A stretch of DNA of 64,000 bases from Mycolicibacterium novocastrense (GCF_001570485.1 NZ_BCTA01000011.1:62001-126000); one strand, 5' to 3'; positions 1-9,071 are shown, counted from the first letter of the stretch. Notes: generated from the letters alone by a model not told the origin. Numbers and translations are program-made.

Positions 1-235
1 GGACGTGCAGCGCAAGATGATCGGCACCGAATGGGACAACTACACCCGCACCGCGGACGCATCGCCGATGAAGCGCGGCGCCGATCCGGACACCGAGATC
101 GCACCGGCCGTGACCTTCCTCGCCAGTGACGACGCGGCGTTCGTCACCGGAACCGTGCTGCACGTCGACGGCGGCATGACCGAGTTGTCGACCGTGGACT
201 ATTCGCAGTCGCCGGGTGTGTTCAGCGCTACCTGA
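1..235 (+). CDS. C-terminal part of a short-chain dehydrogenase (cut by window edge)
   Basis: Only the last ~78 codons are in the window; the reading frame is open to base 2. The visible part is the classical SDR C-terminus: a FLASDDAAFVTG segment followed by the HVDGG motif that ends most SDR Rossmann domains. The NAD(P)-binding glycine motif and the Ser-Tyr-Lys catalytic residues lie outside the window, so cofactor and substrate cannot be judged. It converges on the P450 gene, the two stop regions overlapping by 8 bases. Confidence 0.85.
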   Translation, partial: DVQRKMIGTEWDNYTRTADASPMKRGADPDTEIAPAVTFLASDDAAFVTGTVLHVDGGMTELSTVDYSQSPGVFSAT

Positions 236-1442
236 GCGTCATCTCCACGCTGGTGTATCCCCGCACGGTGGCGGTCAGCACGCGCTCGTGCGCCCCGATC
301 GAGTAGTTCGGGAACTTCTTGGCGATGTACTCCAAGACGAGTTGAGCCTCCCGGCGGGCCAACCACTGGCCGAGGCAGATGTGGATGCCCCAACCGAAGT
401 ACACGTCCGTGCCGCGGGGACGGTCGATGATGAACCGGTCGGGGTCGGGGTAGCGGCGTTCGTCGCGGTTGGCGCTGCCGAGCAGCAGGAGTACCCAGTC
501 ACCGGCGGCCATTGTCACACCGTGCTTTTCGACGGGTCGGGTCAGGGTGCGCGCGACCCAGTGGCTGGGGGTGTCGTATCTGAGTGCCTCGTTGACGGCG
601 GCCGGGATCAATGTCGGGTCGTTGACGATTCGGCGCCACTGGTCGGGATGCTCGTACAACGCCACCAGTCCGTTGGAGATCAGCTTCTGGGTGGTCTCCG
701 AGCCCGCCGCCGACAACAGGTTCGCGAACATCAGCACCTCGTGGGGGGTGAGCGAGCGCTCGCCGCCGGCCTCGGGGTCGTCGAAGGTCGCGTTCAGCAC
801 GGTGCTGATGAGATCGTCGCCGGGATGCCGGCGGCGATGGTCGATGAGATCGCCGATATACGCGCTGATCTTGCGGTTGGCCTCGATGGCGCTGGCCGGC
901 ATCGCGACCTCGCCTTCGTGCCGGGTCAGGAACGCCTCCCACCACACTCGGAGCTGCTCTCGGTCGGCCTGCGGAACGCCGAGCAGGTCGCCGATCACAT
1001 CGGTGGGAATGGAGAAGGCGAACGCCTCCATGGCGTCAACGGTGGTGTCCGGTCGCAGCTTGTCGAGGTGGTGTGCCACGACCGCGCGCAGCGCATTCTC
1101 CAAGGCCGCGACCGCCTTCGGGGTGAAGAATCCCTTGAGCACTCCACGGACCCGGTCGTGCCGTGGCGGATCCATGGAGATGATCGAGTACTTGCGCCCG
1201 TCGTTGTCCGGGTTCTCCGGCGCCGGGCCCTGCTTGGAGGAGTACGTCGACCAATCGCGCAGCGCGCCGGAGACGTCGTCGAATCGGGACAGCACCCACC
1301 ATCGGTCTTCAGGATCCCGGTACACCGGCGCCTCGTCGCGCAACCGGCGGTACACGGGATAGGGATCATCGAAGATCGCCTTGGAGAACGGCGAATACGT
1401 CAGCTCGTTGATCGCTGGCACTATGATTTCGTCACCTGTCAA
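228..1442 (-). CDS. Cytochrome P450 monooxygenase (404 aa)
   Basis: A full-length bacterial class I P450 that would hydroxylate a hydrophobic substrate using electrons from ferredoxin and ferredoxin reductase. It shows the I-helix oxygen-activation motif AAGSETT, the K-helix EALR motif and the heme-binding loop FGWGIHICLGQW, with Cys356 as the predicted thiolate ligand. Length matches soluble actinobacterial P450s and there is no membrane anchor. The start overlaps the end of the upstream glyoxalase-fold gene by 11 bases, so the two are probably cotranscribed with the CoA-transferases further upstream. No ferredoxin gene lies next to it. Substrate unknown. Confidence 0.95.
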   Translation of the reverse strand: MTGDEIIVPAINELTYSPFSKAIFDDPYPVYRRLRDEAPVYRDPEDRWWVLSRFDDVSGALRDWSTYSSKQGPAPENPDNDGRKYSIISMDPPRHDRVRGVLKGFFTPKAVAALENALRAVVAHHLDKLRPDTTVDAMEAFAFSIPTDVIGDLLGVPQADREQLRVWWEAFLTRHEGEVAMPASAIEANRKISAYIGDLIDHRRRHPGDDLISTVLNATFDDPEAGGERSLTPHEVLMFANLLSAAGSETTQKLISNGLVALYEHPDQWRRIVNDPTLIPAAVNEALRYDTPSHWVARTLTRPVEKHGVTMAAGDWVLLLLGSANRDERRYPDPDRFIIDRPRGTDVYFGWGIHICLGQWLARREAQLVLEYIAKKFPNYSIGAHERVLTATVRGYTSVEMTLR

Positions 1443-1884
1443 CCGGGGGAGTTCGTTCGATGAGCTCGAGCAGGTTGCCGTCCGGGTCGGTCGCCATCAG
1501 ACCGCGGTTGCCGGCGCCGAACGCGACGGTGCGGTCTGGAAGCGCTCGGCCCCCGTGCGCCACGATCGCGTCCACCGCCCGATCGGCGTCGTCGACCCGA
1601 AACGACAGGTGGGTGAAGCCGAGGCTGTTCATCGGGCGCGGCCTCGTTGCCCCCACGGTTCCCGGCCGGACGTAGCCGAGCAGTTCGAGGCGAAACCCGT
1701 CGCGCTGCAGGTAGACGAGTTCGAGCAACAGGCCGGGCACGTCGAGCAGCTGGGCGGTGGCGTCGTCGTCGACTGTCATCCGGCCGACGACTTCGAAACC
1801 CAGTGCCGAGCAGTAGAACTGCTCGGCACGACCGATGTCGCGAACGCACAGCCCGATGTGGGTGAGGCGGTGCCCGTCGCTCAT
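1432..1884 (-). CDS. VOC (glyoxalase/dioxygenase-fold) metalloprotein
   Basis: This 150-residue protein has two beta-alpha-beta-beta-beta modules of the vicinal oxygen chelate superfamily. The first begins THIGLCVRDIGRAEQFY and the second FTHLSFRVDDADRAV, ending DPDGNLLELIE. The module His and terminal Glu residues are the usual metal ligands. Lactoylglutathione lyases, methylmalonyl-CoA epimerases and extradiol dioxygenases share this fold. Placement between a CoA-transferase and a P450 favours an epimerase or isomerase acting on a CoA ester, but this is inference. It overlaps both neighbours by a few bases. Confidence 0.88.
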   Translation of the reverse strand: MSDGHRLTHIGLCVRDIGRAEQFYCSALGFEVVGRMTVDDDATAQLLDVPGLLLELVYLQRDGFRLELLGYVRPGTVGATRPRPMNSLGFTHLSFRVDDADRAVDAIVAHGGRALPDRTVAFGAGNRGLMATDPDGNLLELIERTPPVDR

Positions 1885-3104
1885 CGCGGTCGTTCGGCGA
1901 GGTCGTCGAGCAGTGCGTTGTGCTCACCCAGCAGCGGCGGCCGCGTCGGTGCGGCCGGCGGGGTCGCGCTGAACAGGTACGGCGTGCCCGGGTAGGTGAT
2001 GGTCCTGTCCAGGTCCGGGTGTGGCACCGGAACGTGAAAGCCCCGTGCGATCGTGTGCTCGTCGTCGAACGCCTCGTGGGGGGGAAGCACTGCGCCGCAG
2101 GGAAAGCCGCGGCGCTGACTGGTCACGAAGAACTCCTTGGCGGGCAGTCTTGACGCGATGAGGCGGATCGCGTCGCGCGCGGCGCTGAGGATCGCCGTGG
2201 TTTCGTCGTCGACACCGATCATGGCCAGGTCGACTGGTTCTTCCCGGCCGGCTGCCAATTCGAGGAACACCGCTTCCGGCAGTTCCTCGGAGAGGCCGAG
2301 TTCGTCGAGCCACGCCAGCAGCCGGGCGAAGTCCTCCTGCTTGCGGGGGAGCACCCCGGTGGTGGCGTAATGCCCGTCGGCGCACCGTACTTGCACGGGA
2401 GAGCTGCGTGTCGGGTAGGCGTGTCTGCCCGTCTGGCGCAGACAGATGTCCTGGTTCACCAGCCAGTGATACGTCGTCTGCTCGCTCGTCACGTTGCACG
2501 CCGCATTGACGTTGACATCGACCAGTTGGCCCTGCCCGGTTCGATCGCGGTGCGCGAGGGCCACGAGAGCACCGATAGCGCAGTACATTCCGGCGATGTT
2601 CGCCGACTGATCGCCGGCTCCCCGGATCGGCGGCAGGGTGCGGTCGTCGTATCCGCAGTTCCACACCGGGCCGCCACCCGCGAGCATCGTCAGATCGGTC
2701 GCCGGTTGGCCGCTGCGGACGCTGCCCAACCCGAACGGGCTGACCGACACCCAGACCAACCGGGCATCACGGGACGCGCATGCGGCATAGTCGACGTCCT
2801 CACACCGGTCGCTGCCCGCGATGACCACGTCGGCAGTGGCGATCAGCGCCGCAAGATCCCGCTGTCCGGCATCGGTGCGCAGATCGACTGTGACCGAGCG
2901 CTTCCCGACGTTTCCCGCCCACCAACGCAGACTCCGATCCACCCCCGGCAGATCGTCGACGAATGGCGGCCGGGCCCGGTCAGTCGATCCGGTCGGCGGC
3001 TCGACGACGATCACGTCGGCGCCCAACTCGGCCAGCGCCCTACCGCCGACCGGAGTGAACTGGTCGGCGATCTCGACGACCCGCAGGTCGCTCAGCGCGG
3101 TCAG
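1881..3104 (-). CDS. CaiB/BaiF family CoA-transferase, probable CTG start
   Basis: A class III CoA-transferase of about 407 residues that would move CoA between carboxylic acids. The N-terminus has the family pattern DLRVVEIADQFTPVGGRALAELGADVIVVE, and the catalytic Asp is in the segment GAGDQSANIAGM, followed by HRDRTGQGQLVDV. No ATG, GTG or TTG lies in frame near the domain start; the nearest are about 110-130 bases upstream, inside the preceding gene. A CTG at 3104-3102 overlaps the upstream TGA as CTGA and has a GAGG Shine-Dalgarno about 7 bases before it, so CTG is the best start. The alternative, an ATG at 3233, would add 43 residues unlike the family. Confidence 0.88.
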   Translation of the reverse strand: MTALSDLRVVEIADQFTPVGGRALAELGADVIVVEPPTGSTDRARPPFVDDLPGVDRSLRWWAGNVGKRSVTVDLRTDAGQRDLAALIATADVVIAGSDRCEDVDYAACASRDARLVWVSVSPFGLGSVRSGQPATDLTMLAGGGPVWNCGYDDRTLPPIRGAGDQSANIAGMYCAIGALVALAHRDRTGQGQLVDVNVNAACNVTSEQTTYHWLVNQDICLRQTGRHAYPTRSSPVQVRCADGHYATTGVLPRKQEDFARLLAWLDELGLSEELPEAVFLELAAGREEPVDLAMIGVDDETTAILSAARDAIRLIASRLPAKEFFVTSQRRGFPCGAVLPPHEAFDDEHTIARGFHVPVPHPDLDRTITYPGTPYLFSATPPAAPTRPPLLGEHNALLDDLAERPR

Positions 3105-4324
3105 ATCACACCTCGCTGTGCCCAGTCGTCGAGTTCTGCCTCGGAGTGGCCGAGCAGATCCACGAGCACCTCGCGATTGTGTTGGCCAAGGCGGGGTGCG
3201 GCCGAGGTGATCTGCCACGGAGTGGCAGAACATCGCATCGGGATGCCCTCGACACGCACCTCGCCCATATCGGGATGGGTCACCGTGGGGAAGAGCCCCA
3301 TCGCGGCCAGATCGGGATCGTCATCGATACGTTCCGACGGGCTTTTGACCATGCTCGCCGGTAATCCGGCGGCCACGAGGTCGTCGGCGAGCGTCGCCGC
3401 GTCGCGGGAGGCGGTGACGTCGCCGATCAGCGCGTCCAGTTCATCAGCGGCGCGCACACGCTGCTCGAGGGTGGTGAACCGATCCGACGACAGCTCGGGT
3501 TCGTTGAGGACCTTCGCGAGCACGCCGAGTTCACGCTCGTCGCGGCAGGCGATCGCGATCCAGCGGTCCGCGCCCGCACAGGGGTAGATGCCGTGTGGCG
3601 CCATCTCTGCGAAATCGGCGCGATTACCGGCGGCGGTCGCGGCGCGGCCGTTGACCGTCCAGTCGAGCACCTCCGTCGGCAACATCGCGATGCCCGCGGG
3701 CACGGTCGCCAGGTCGACGTGCTGGCCCTCCCCGGTCCTGTCGCGGTGGTGCAGCGCCGCGAGGATGGCCGTGGTCATGTACAGCGCCGACATGTGATCC
3801 ATGTAGGAGAAGCCCCACCCGGCGGGTTCGGCATCGGGGAGGCCGGCGGTGAACGTCAAGCCGCTCATCGCCTGGACGATCGGCCCCCATGTCTTGAAGT
3901 CCCGATACGGGCCGGTGTGGCCGAACCCGCAGTTGGACACGTAGATGATGTCGGCTTTGATCTTCTGCAGTTCCGCATAGCCGAAGCCGCGCTTGTCCAG
4001 GACGCCGGCCGCGAAGTTCTCACAGACGACGTCGCTGATCGAGATCAGCTCGCGCAGCAGGTCTTTGCCTTCCGGCGTGCGCATGTTAATCGTGACGCCG
4101 TACTTGCCGACATTGTGGTTGTTGAACCCGGCACCGAAGTTCACCCCGCGGCGCTCGTCGACGTACGGGCCGACGCCGCGCAAGGCGTCCCACAGTCCCT
4201 GCGTGGCAGGGTCTTCGACCCTGAGGACCTCCGCTCCGAACGCAGCAAGGATCTTGGTGGCTCCGGCACCCGCCAGCTGACCACTCAAGTCGCACACTCG
4301 TACGTGGGACAACGCGCCCGTCAC
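3101..4324 (-). CDS. CaiB/BaiF family CoA-transferase
   Basis: A 407-residue class III CoA-transferase. The N-terminus reads VRVCDLSGQLAGAGATKILAAFGAEVLRVED, as expected for the CoA-binding Rossmann part. The predicted catalytic Asp is in FSYMDHMSALYMTTA, followed by the RTGEGQHVDL signature. It starts with GTG, and a TATTGT -10 element lies 7 bases upstream, so the transcript is probably leaderless. It is divergent from another CoA-transferase across 48 bases. Downstream it is coupled to a second CoA-transferase by a CTGA overlap; the two may form a heteromer or act on successive intermediates. Confidence 0.93.
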   Translation of the reverse strand: MTGALSHVRVCDLSGQLAGAGATKILAAFGAEVLRVEDPATQGLWDALRGVGPYVDERRGVNFGAGFNNHNVGKYGVTINMRTPEGKDLLRELISISDVVCENFAAGVLDKRGFGYAELQKIKADIIYVSNCGFGHTGPYRDFKTWGPIVQAMSGLTFTAGLPDAEPAGWGFSYMDHMSALYMTTAILAALHHRDRTGEGQHVDLATVPAGIAMLPTEVLDWTVNGRAATAAGNRADFAEMAPHGIYPCAGADRWIAIACRDERELGVLAKVLNEPELSSDRFTTLEQRVRAADELDALIGDVTASRDAATLADDLVAAGLPASMVKSPSERIDDDPDLAAMGLFPTVTHPDMGEVRVEGIPMRCSATPWQITSAAPRLGQHNREVLVDLLGHSEAELDDWAQRGVI

Positions 4325-4331
4325 AGAAGCG

Positions 4332-4337
4332 ACAATA
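4332..4337 (-). promoter_or_regulatory. -10 element (TATTGT) of a leaderless promoter
   Basis: On the minus strand TATTGT fits the mycobacterial TANNNT -10 pattern. It sits 7 bases before the GTG start of the CoA-transferase ending at 3101, so transcription should begin at or next to the start codon. No clear -35 element is visible. Confidence 0.5.
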
Positions 4338-4350
4338 GCAGCTGGACATA

Positions 4351-4367
4351 AAGTGTTCTATTGTTCA
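4351..4367 (+). promoter_or_regulatory. Shared cluster promoter/operator motif, copy A
   Basis: The 17-mer AAGTGTTCTATTGTTCA is identical to the one at 9156-9172. It contains a TATTGT -10 hexamer at 4359-4364, placed 8 bases before the ATG at 4373, again consistent with a leaderless transcript. Identity beyond the -10 hexamer suggests that a regulator also reads the sequence. Confidence 0.55.
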
Positions 4368-4372
4368 ATTCG

Positions 4373-5635
4373 ATGGTGTTGACCACAACGGAGGCTGTGC
4401 AGATGACAGCAGGTGTCCCCGCGCCGATGAAGGGTGTGCGCGTGCTGGAAGTCGCGCAGTGGACGTTCGTCCCCGCTGCGGGGGCGGTGCTGGCCGACTG
4501 GGGGGCCGACGTCATCAAGGTCGAACACCCGCGCACGGGCGACTCCCAACGCGGGCTGCGCAGCCTGGGCCACATCACCATCGAGGGCGACCGAAACCCG
4601 GTGATGGAACACGCCAACCGCGGCAAACGGTCGATGGCCATCGACATGTCGACGCCGGACGGCCACGCGCTGCTGATGGACATTGCGCGCACGGCCGATG
4701 TGTTCCTGACCAACTTCCTGCCCGAGGCCCGCAAGAAGCTCAAGATCGACGTCGATGACATGCGCGCGGTCAATCCCCGCCTCATCTATGCCCGCGGCAG
4801 TGCGTACGGGCCACTCGGCGCTGAGGCCGACACCGGTGGTTACGACATGACCGGATTCTGGAGCCGCGCCGCGGGGGCCATGGGGTCGACCCCTTCTGAC
4901 CTGGAAGGTGTTGTCCCGCAGCCGGGCCCGGCCTACGGTGACTCGATCGGCGGCATGACCATCGCCGGCGGGATCGCGGCGGCGCTGTTCGAGCGTGAGC
5001 GCACCGGGCATGCTCGTGTGGTCGACATCTCGCTACTCGGCGTGGGTGTGTGGGCGTCGGGGGTGGCGATCAACGCGGCCCTCGTCAGCGGCGAACCCTG
5101 GGTGGCCAACCCCGCCGGCGCGAACGTCGCGCCGAACAATCCGCTGGTCGGCTTCTACCGGACCGCGGACGGCCGCTTCCTCGGCCTGTCGATGATGCAG
5201 GGTTTCCGCTACTTCGGCGAGTTCTGCCGTCGCGTCGGAGTGGGTGAGTTGGCCGACGACGAGCGCTTCGCGGGCCATGAGGCGTTGACCGAGAACGCCG
5301 CGGCGGCCGCCCAGATCCTACGGTCCGCGATCGCCGCGCGGCCACTCTCGCACTGGCGGGCAGCGCTGGAGGGCTTCGACGGCCAATGGGCGGTGGTGCA
5401 GAACACCGTCGAGGTTGCCGCGGACCCGCAGCTGCGCGCCAACGGCGGCATCGTCGACGTCGAAACCGATGGCGAGCGAGCCGAACTCGTCGCCAGCCCG
5501 GTGCTGTTCGACGAGACGCCGCTGCGGCTGCGCCCGATGCCGGAGTTCGCCGCCGACACCGAACAACTGATTCTCGAACTCGGTGGTGACTGGGACCGCA
5601 TCACGGCGCTGAAGGAAAGCGGTGCGATCGCGTGA
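4373..5635 (+). CDS. CaiB/BaiF family CoA-transferase
   Basis: A class III CoA-transferase of 420 residues. It carries GVRVLEVAQWTFVPAAGAVLADWGADVIKVEHP near the N-terminus, RGKRSMAIDM, the predicted catalytic Asp in YGDSIGGMTIAGGIAAAL, and ERTGHARVVDISLL. The ATG at 4373 was chosen because a -10 hexamer ends 8 bases upstream; a start at 4361 would overlap that element, and an ATG at 4403 is a further option. It is divergent from two other CoA-transferases and converges on a thiolase-fold gene. Its natural job is probably activating a pathway acid with CoA from an end product such as succinyl-CoA (inference). Confidence 0.93.
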   Translation: MVLTTTEAVQMTAGVPAPMKGVRVLEVAQWTFVPAAGAVLADWGADVIKVEHPRTGDSQRGLRSLGHITIEGDRNPVMEHANRGKRSMAIDMSTPDGHALLMDIARTADVFLTNFLPEARKKLKIDVDDMRAVNPRLIYARGSAYGPLGAEADTGGYDMTGFWSRAAGAMGSTPSDLEGVVPQPGPAYGDSIGGMTIAGGIAAALFERERTGHARVVDISLLGVGVWASGVAINAALVSGEPWVANPAGANVAPNNPLVGFYRTADGRFLGLSMMQGFRYFGEFCRRVGVGELADDERFAGHEALTENAAAAAQILRSAIAARPLSHWRAALEGFDGQWAVVQNTVEVAADPQLRANGGIVDVETDGERAELVASPVLFDETPLRLRPMPEFAADTEQLILELGGDWDRITALKESGAIA

Positions 5636-5637
5636 GA

Positions 5638-6756
5638 TCACCCACGCAGTAGGGCAACCACGCACGAGCCGCCACCGCCGACGGCCTGTGTGAGGCCGAT
5701 TCGCGGTTGTGGTACCTGGCGCGGACCCGCCTCTCCGCGTAGCTGGCTGACGATTTCGGCGGCCTGCGCCAACCCTGTCGCGCCGATCGGATGGCCGCGG
5801 GCGATGCAGCCGCCGTCCGTATTGGTGGGTAGGGAGCCGTCCGACGCCAGACCCGCGGACTCGGCAAGGTTCACCGCCCCGGCCGCGTCGGTCAGGCCCA
5901 TGGCGATCAATGCGGTGATCTCCTCGCTGGCGCACATGTCGTGCAGCGACACCACCCCGATGTCCTGTGGATCCACGCCCGCGTTGGCGTACGCGCGTTT
6001 GGCGGTCAGGGTGATCTGGGAGGGTGGGCCCACGACCGGGCCGACCAGGGGCCAGTCACGGTCGGCCGGCCAGCTGGTCTGCTCGATCGACAGCACCGAC
6101 ACCGAACGCGGTGCCGGATCTGTCGAGACGACGATGGCCGCCCCGCCGTCGACCGAGGCGTGGCACATCATCTTGGTCAGCGGTTCGGCGACCATCCGCG
6201 AGCCGAGCACGTCGTCGACCGTCACCTCGTCCGGGTTACGGCGTGCGGCAAGAGGATTGAGACGGGCCTGGTTGTAAGACTTGGCGGCGACGGCGGCGAT
6301 GACGTCTGGCCCGCAACCCGTGTCGTGCAGGAAACGCGCGGCCTCGATGGCGTAGTGCAGTTGCGGTGGGAAGCGGTCCCAGAAGCCGACCGCGGCCGGG
6401 ACCACTCCGCCCGGTTCCAGTGCGGTGGTCTTCTCGTACCCGATGGCCAGCGCGGTGCGACAGCGACCGGACGCGACCGCCCAGACCGCATGCCTCAGGG
6501 CGACCATTCCGCCGGCGGACGCACTCTCGGTCGCGGTCACCGGTATTCCTGTACGGCCCAACCGGTGTGCCACACCGATGCCGGTCTGCGGTCCTGCCAA
6601 CGCCGAGGAGGTGAACACCTCGCCGACGGCGTCGTACCCGACGCCCGCGTCCTCCAGCGCCTTCTCGGCCGCGGCGACGCCGAGGTCGGCCAGCGGGGTC
6701 TGCCCGTGCTTGCCGAATTCGGTGACACCGACCCCCGTGATGTGTACGCCGGTCAC
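5638..6756 (-). CDS. Thiolase-fold lipid-transfer protein, probable aldolase subunit
   Basis: A 372-residue protein of the SCP-x/lipid-transfer branch of the thiolase superfamily. It keeps the fold elements ITGVGVTEFGK at the N-terminus and NTDGGCIARGHPIGATG at the C-terminus. Where true thiolases have the nucleophilic cysteine, the segment reads ESASAGGM, with Ser in its place, so it is unlikely to be a degradative thiolase. Such proteins pair with OB-fold (DUF35) partners to form retro-aldolases in steroid side-chain degradation, and the gene directly upstream encodes an OB-fold protein. GTG at 6756 was chosen because it overlaps the upstream TGA as GTGA. Confidence 0.9.
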   Translation of the reverse strand: MTGVHITGVGVTEFGKHGQTPLADLGVAAAEKALEDAGVGYDAVGEVFTSSALAGPQTGIGVAHRLGRTGIPVTATESASAGGMVALRHAVWAVASGRCRTALAIGYEKTTALEPGGVVPAAVGFWDRFPPQLHYAIEAARFLHDTGCGPDVIAAVAAKSYNQARLNPLAARRNPDEVTVDDVLGSRMVAEPLTKMMCHASVDGGAAIVVSTDPAPRSVSVLSIEQTSWPADRDWPLVGPVVGPPSQITLTAKRAYANAGVDPQDIGVVSLHDMCASEEITALIAMGLTDAAGAVNLAESAGLASDGSLPTNTDGGCIARGHPIGATGLAQAAEIVSQLRGEAGPRQVPQPRIGLTQAVGGGGSCVVALLRG

Positions 6757-6977
6757 GACGCATCCGCCACGAACATCTCGACGGTGTCCTCGCCGAGCGT
6801 GGCGCGAATCAATCGACCGACGGTGCCCGGCGCGGGCCGGGCACCGTCGACCAGAACCTGGAACCGGCCGGTGTGGGTGTCGACCCACGCGACGCTGTAG
6901 CCGTCGCGACCGTAGTCGGGGTAGGGCGATTTCGACGGCACAAAAGTCGATGACCACACGGTCGCGATCTCGGACAT
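6753..6977 (-). CDS. Short OB-fold (DUF35 C-terminal) partner protein
   Basis: A 74-residue protein beginning MSEIATVWSSTFVPSKSP. Its middle, GYSVAWVDTHTGRFQVLVDG, and its end resemble the OB-fold half of DUF35 proteins. The rubredoxin-like zinc ribbon normally in front is absent. The gene sits between the double CoA-transferase (2-base gap) and the thiolase-fold gene (GTGA overlap), so it is almost certainly the partner subunit of that thiolase-fold protein. The domain call rests on pattern and context in a short sequence. Confidence 0.72.
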   Translation of the reverse strand: MSEIATVWSSTFVPSKSPYPDYGRDGYSVAWVDTHTGRFQVLVDGARPAPGTVGRLIRATLGEDTVEMFVADAS

Positions 6978-6979
6978 CG

Positions 6980-9046
6980 TCAGACAGTTGTCCTCTCGTA
7001 AAGCGCACTGGAGGGTGTACTGCCCAGTGCGGGAGGTGGTGTCAGTGGCAGCGGTCCCGCGCCGGCGAACCGCCACGGCAGACCCACCAGCCGTCCGGTG
7101 CGCAAATCCGGGTCGGGGTGAGCGATTTCGGGGAAGAAGCCACGTGCGGCCAGGTGCGGGTCGCCGACCAGTTCGTCGGCGCTGCGTACGACGGCGGCGC
7201 GGACACCAGTGGCGGCGAGTTTCGTCGCGATGACCTCGGCGCGGGACGACCCGATCTGTGCGGTGAGCTCGGCCGTGTCGATGGACTCGTCGTCGGTCGA
7301 CTCGACCGCCACCCACCGCTCGTCGGCGCTGCGGTACACCGCGCGGCGCACGGCCGAATCCGAGTCCACCAGTTCCGCTGATGCCGCGGCGAGGTATTCG
7401 GCGACGGTGTAGGCGACCACCTCCGACATCGACAGGTCGACGACCGCACCGGTGTCGGCGCGCGGTCCGACCGCCCACGCGGCGATGACGACCGCGGCCA
7501 CCACGGACGACAACGGATCGGCCAGCACGGTGCCCAGCCGCGCGGGTTTCCCGTCGTCTCCCGTCGTCAGGCCCGCCAGGCCACCGTAGGACTGAACATT
7601 GTTCGCGTACACGCGATATCCGGCCAACGGCCCGTCCGATCCGAAGCCCGACACCCGCATCACGAGTCGCCCCGACGCGGCCAGTTGCTCCGGTGACACG
7701 TTCAGCCGATTCAGCCGGGACGACCCGACGTTCTCGATGACGACGTCGGCCTGCGACAGTGCCGCGGCGACGTCGTCGATTGCGTGATCCGGGTCGATCA
7801 GCACGCTCCGTTTGGAATGGTTGGCCACGGCGTAATAGGCGCCGCGTTCCAGCCCCGCGATCCCGTCGGCGAACGGACCGCTGCGCCGGTAGATGTCGAG
7901 GCGGTCGGGATCCTCCAGGCGTACCACGGTCGCACCCATCGCACCGAGCAGCGAGCCGACGATCGGGCCCGCCAGGACATGGGTGAGCTCGGCGATGCGC
8001 AGCCCACGTAGGCCATCGGTCCGGCGTTGACCGCTGTCGCCGAGATCAGTACGCCACGGCGGACCCAGCACGGTGACGTCGCGGTCCCCGATTCGCGCCG
8101 TGGTCAACGACTTCCGGTGGGCCAGCTGCGGCGACATCAGCAACTCACCGGGCAGATTCACCGGTGTCGAGGGGACGCCGTTGGCCTGCAGGATGGCTGC
8201 GCATTCGGCCTTGTCTCGGTCGCGGGTCCACTCGGTGACCTTGGCATTGATCAGGCCGGCGTTTTCGATCCGGGCGGGACGGTCGTCGAGGCCGGCCGCC
8301 CATTCGGGCTGTCCGAACGCCGCCAACAGGCCCCTCCACTGATGGTTCTCCACCGCCGTGATCCGCACCAGCCCGTCGCGGCACGCAAACACCCCCGACG
8401 GTGCAAGGTACCGACCGCTGCCCGCGCGACCCGGACATCGGTACATGACATGTGCGCACTCCGGCAGAGCAGAGGTGTAAATGACCGCTTCCTGGATCGA
8501 CACGTCGACGCGTACAGGTGTCGAGGAGTCGCGCCGGTCCAGTCCGTGGAGCGCGGCCAGTGCCGCGACGGCTCCCGCGGACTTGAGGGCGACGTAGCCC
8601 GGCGCTGGAACTGGCCGCCCGTCACCGTCCTCGATCGTCGCGAGGAGTCCACCGCTGGCCTGGGCGACCAGTTCGCCTCCGGGGTGCGGTGGTCCGTCGG
8701 CGCCGAACGGGGTGAGTGTCACCACCACCGTGGGCCCGTCGACGGGTGGGGCTGCTGTGCCGTCGACGATGACGATGTCTGCGTCGCGGGCGTGTTGGGC
8801 CGGGTCGGCGGCCGGGTCGAGTATCCGCTTGCGGCGGTCGAGCACGAAGTCGACCGCAGCGACCGGACCCTCGGGTGCCGCCAACTGTGGGCCCTCCCGA
8901 CGCGCGTTCTCGCCAGGAATCCTGGCGACGTCGGCGCCAAGGCTCGCCAGGAGCGCGGCGGCGGCCGAGCCGGCGACGCCATCGCCGACCTGCAGAACGG
9001 CGACGCCGGCCAGGACATCCGTCGTCGCGGGACGTTCCTGGCTCAC
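6980..9046 (-). CDS. Tandem CoA-transferase fusion with one degenerate half
   Basis: A 688-residue protein made of two CaiB/BaiF domains, about residues 10-345 and 350-680; single-domain members are about 400 residues. The second half begins LRGLRIAELTHVLAGPIVGSLLGAMGATVVRLED and keeps the catalytic Asp in VLADPLSSVVAA. In the first half the equivalent segment reads YVALKSAGAVAAL, with no Asp, so only the C-terminal half should be catalytic. CaiB enzymes are interlocked dimers, so the fusion may be an internal pseudo-heterodimer. GTG start; an upstream copy of the cluster motif lies at 9072-9085. It leads the operon with the OB-fold and thiolase-fold genes. Confidence 0.9.
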   Translation of the reverse strand: MSQERPATTDVLAGVAVLQVGDGVAGSAAAALLASLGADVARIPGENARREGPQLAAPEGPVAAVDFVLDRRKRILDPAADPAQHARDADIVIVDGTAAPPVDGPTVVVTLTPFGADGPPHPGGELVAQASGGLLATIEDGDGRPVPAPGYVALKSAGAVAALAALHGLDRRDSSTPVRVDVSIQEAVIYTSALPECAHVMYRCPGRAGSGRYLAPSGVFACRDGLVRITAVENHQWRGLLAAFGQPEWAAGLDDRPARIENAGLINAKVTEWTRDRDKAECAAILQANGVPSTPVNLPGELLMSPQLAHRKSLTTARIGDRDVTVLGPPWRTDLGDSGQRRTDGLRGLRIAELTHVLAGPIVGSLLGAMGATVVRLEDPDRLDIYRRSGPFADGIAGLERGAYYAVANHSKRSVLIDPDHAIDDVAAALSQADVVIENVGSSRLNRLNVSPEQLAASGRLVMRVSGFGSDGPLAGYRVYANNVQSYGGLAGLTTGDDGKPARLGTVLADPLSSVVAAVVIAAWAVGPRADTGAVVDLSMSEVVAYTVAEYLAAASAELVDSDSAVRRAVYRSADERWVAVESTDDESIDTAELTAQIGSSRAEVIATKLAATGVRAAVVRSADELVGDPHLAARGFFPEIAHPDPDLRTGRLVGLPWRFAGAGPLPLTPPPALGSTPSSALYERTTV

Positions 9047-9071
9047 CGTGCGCGCTCCTTCCCGCGGTTGC

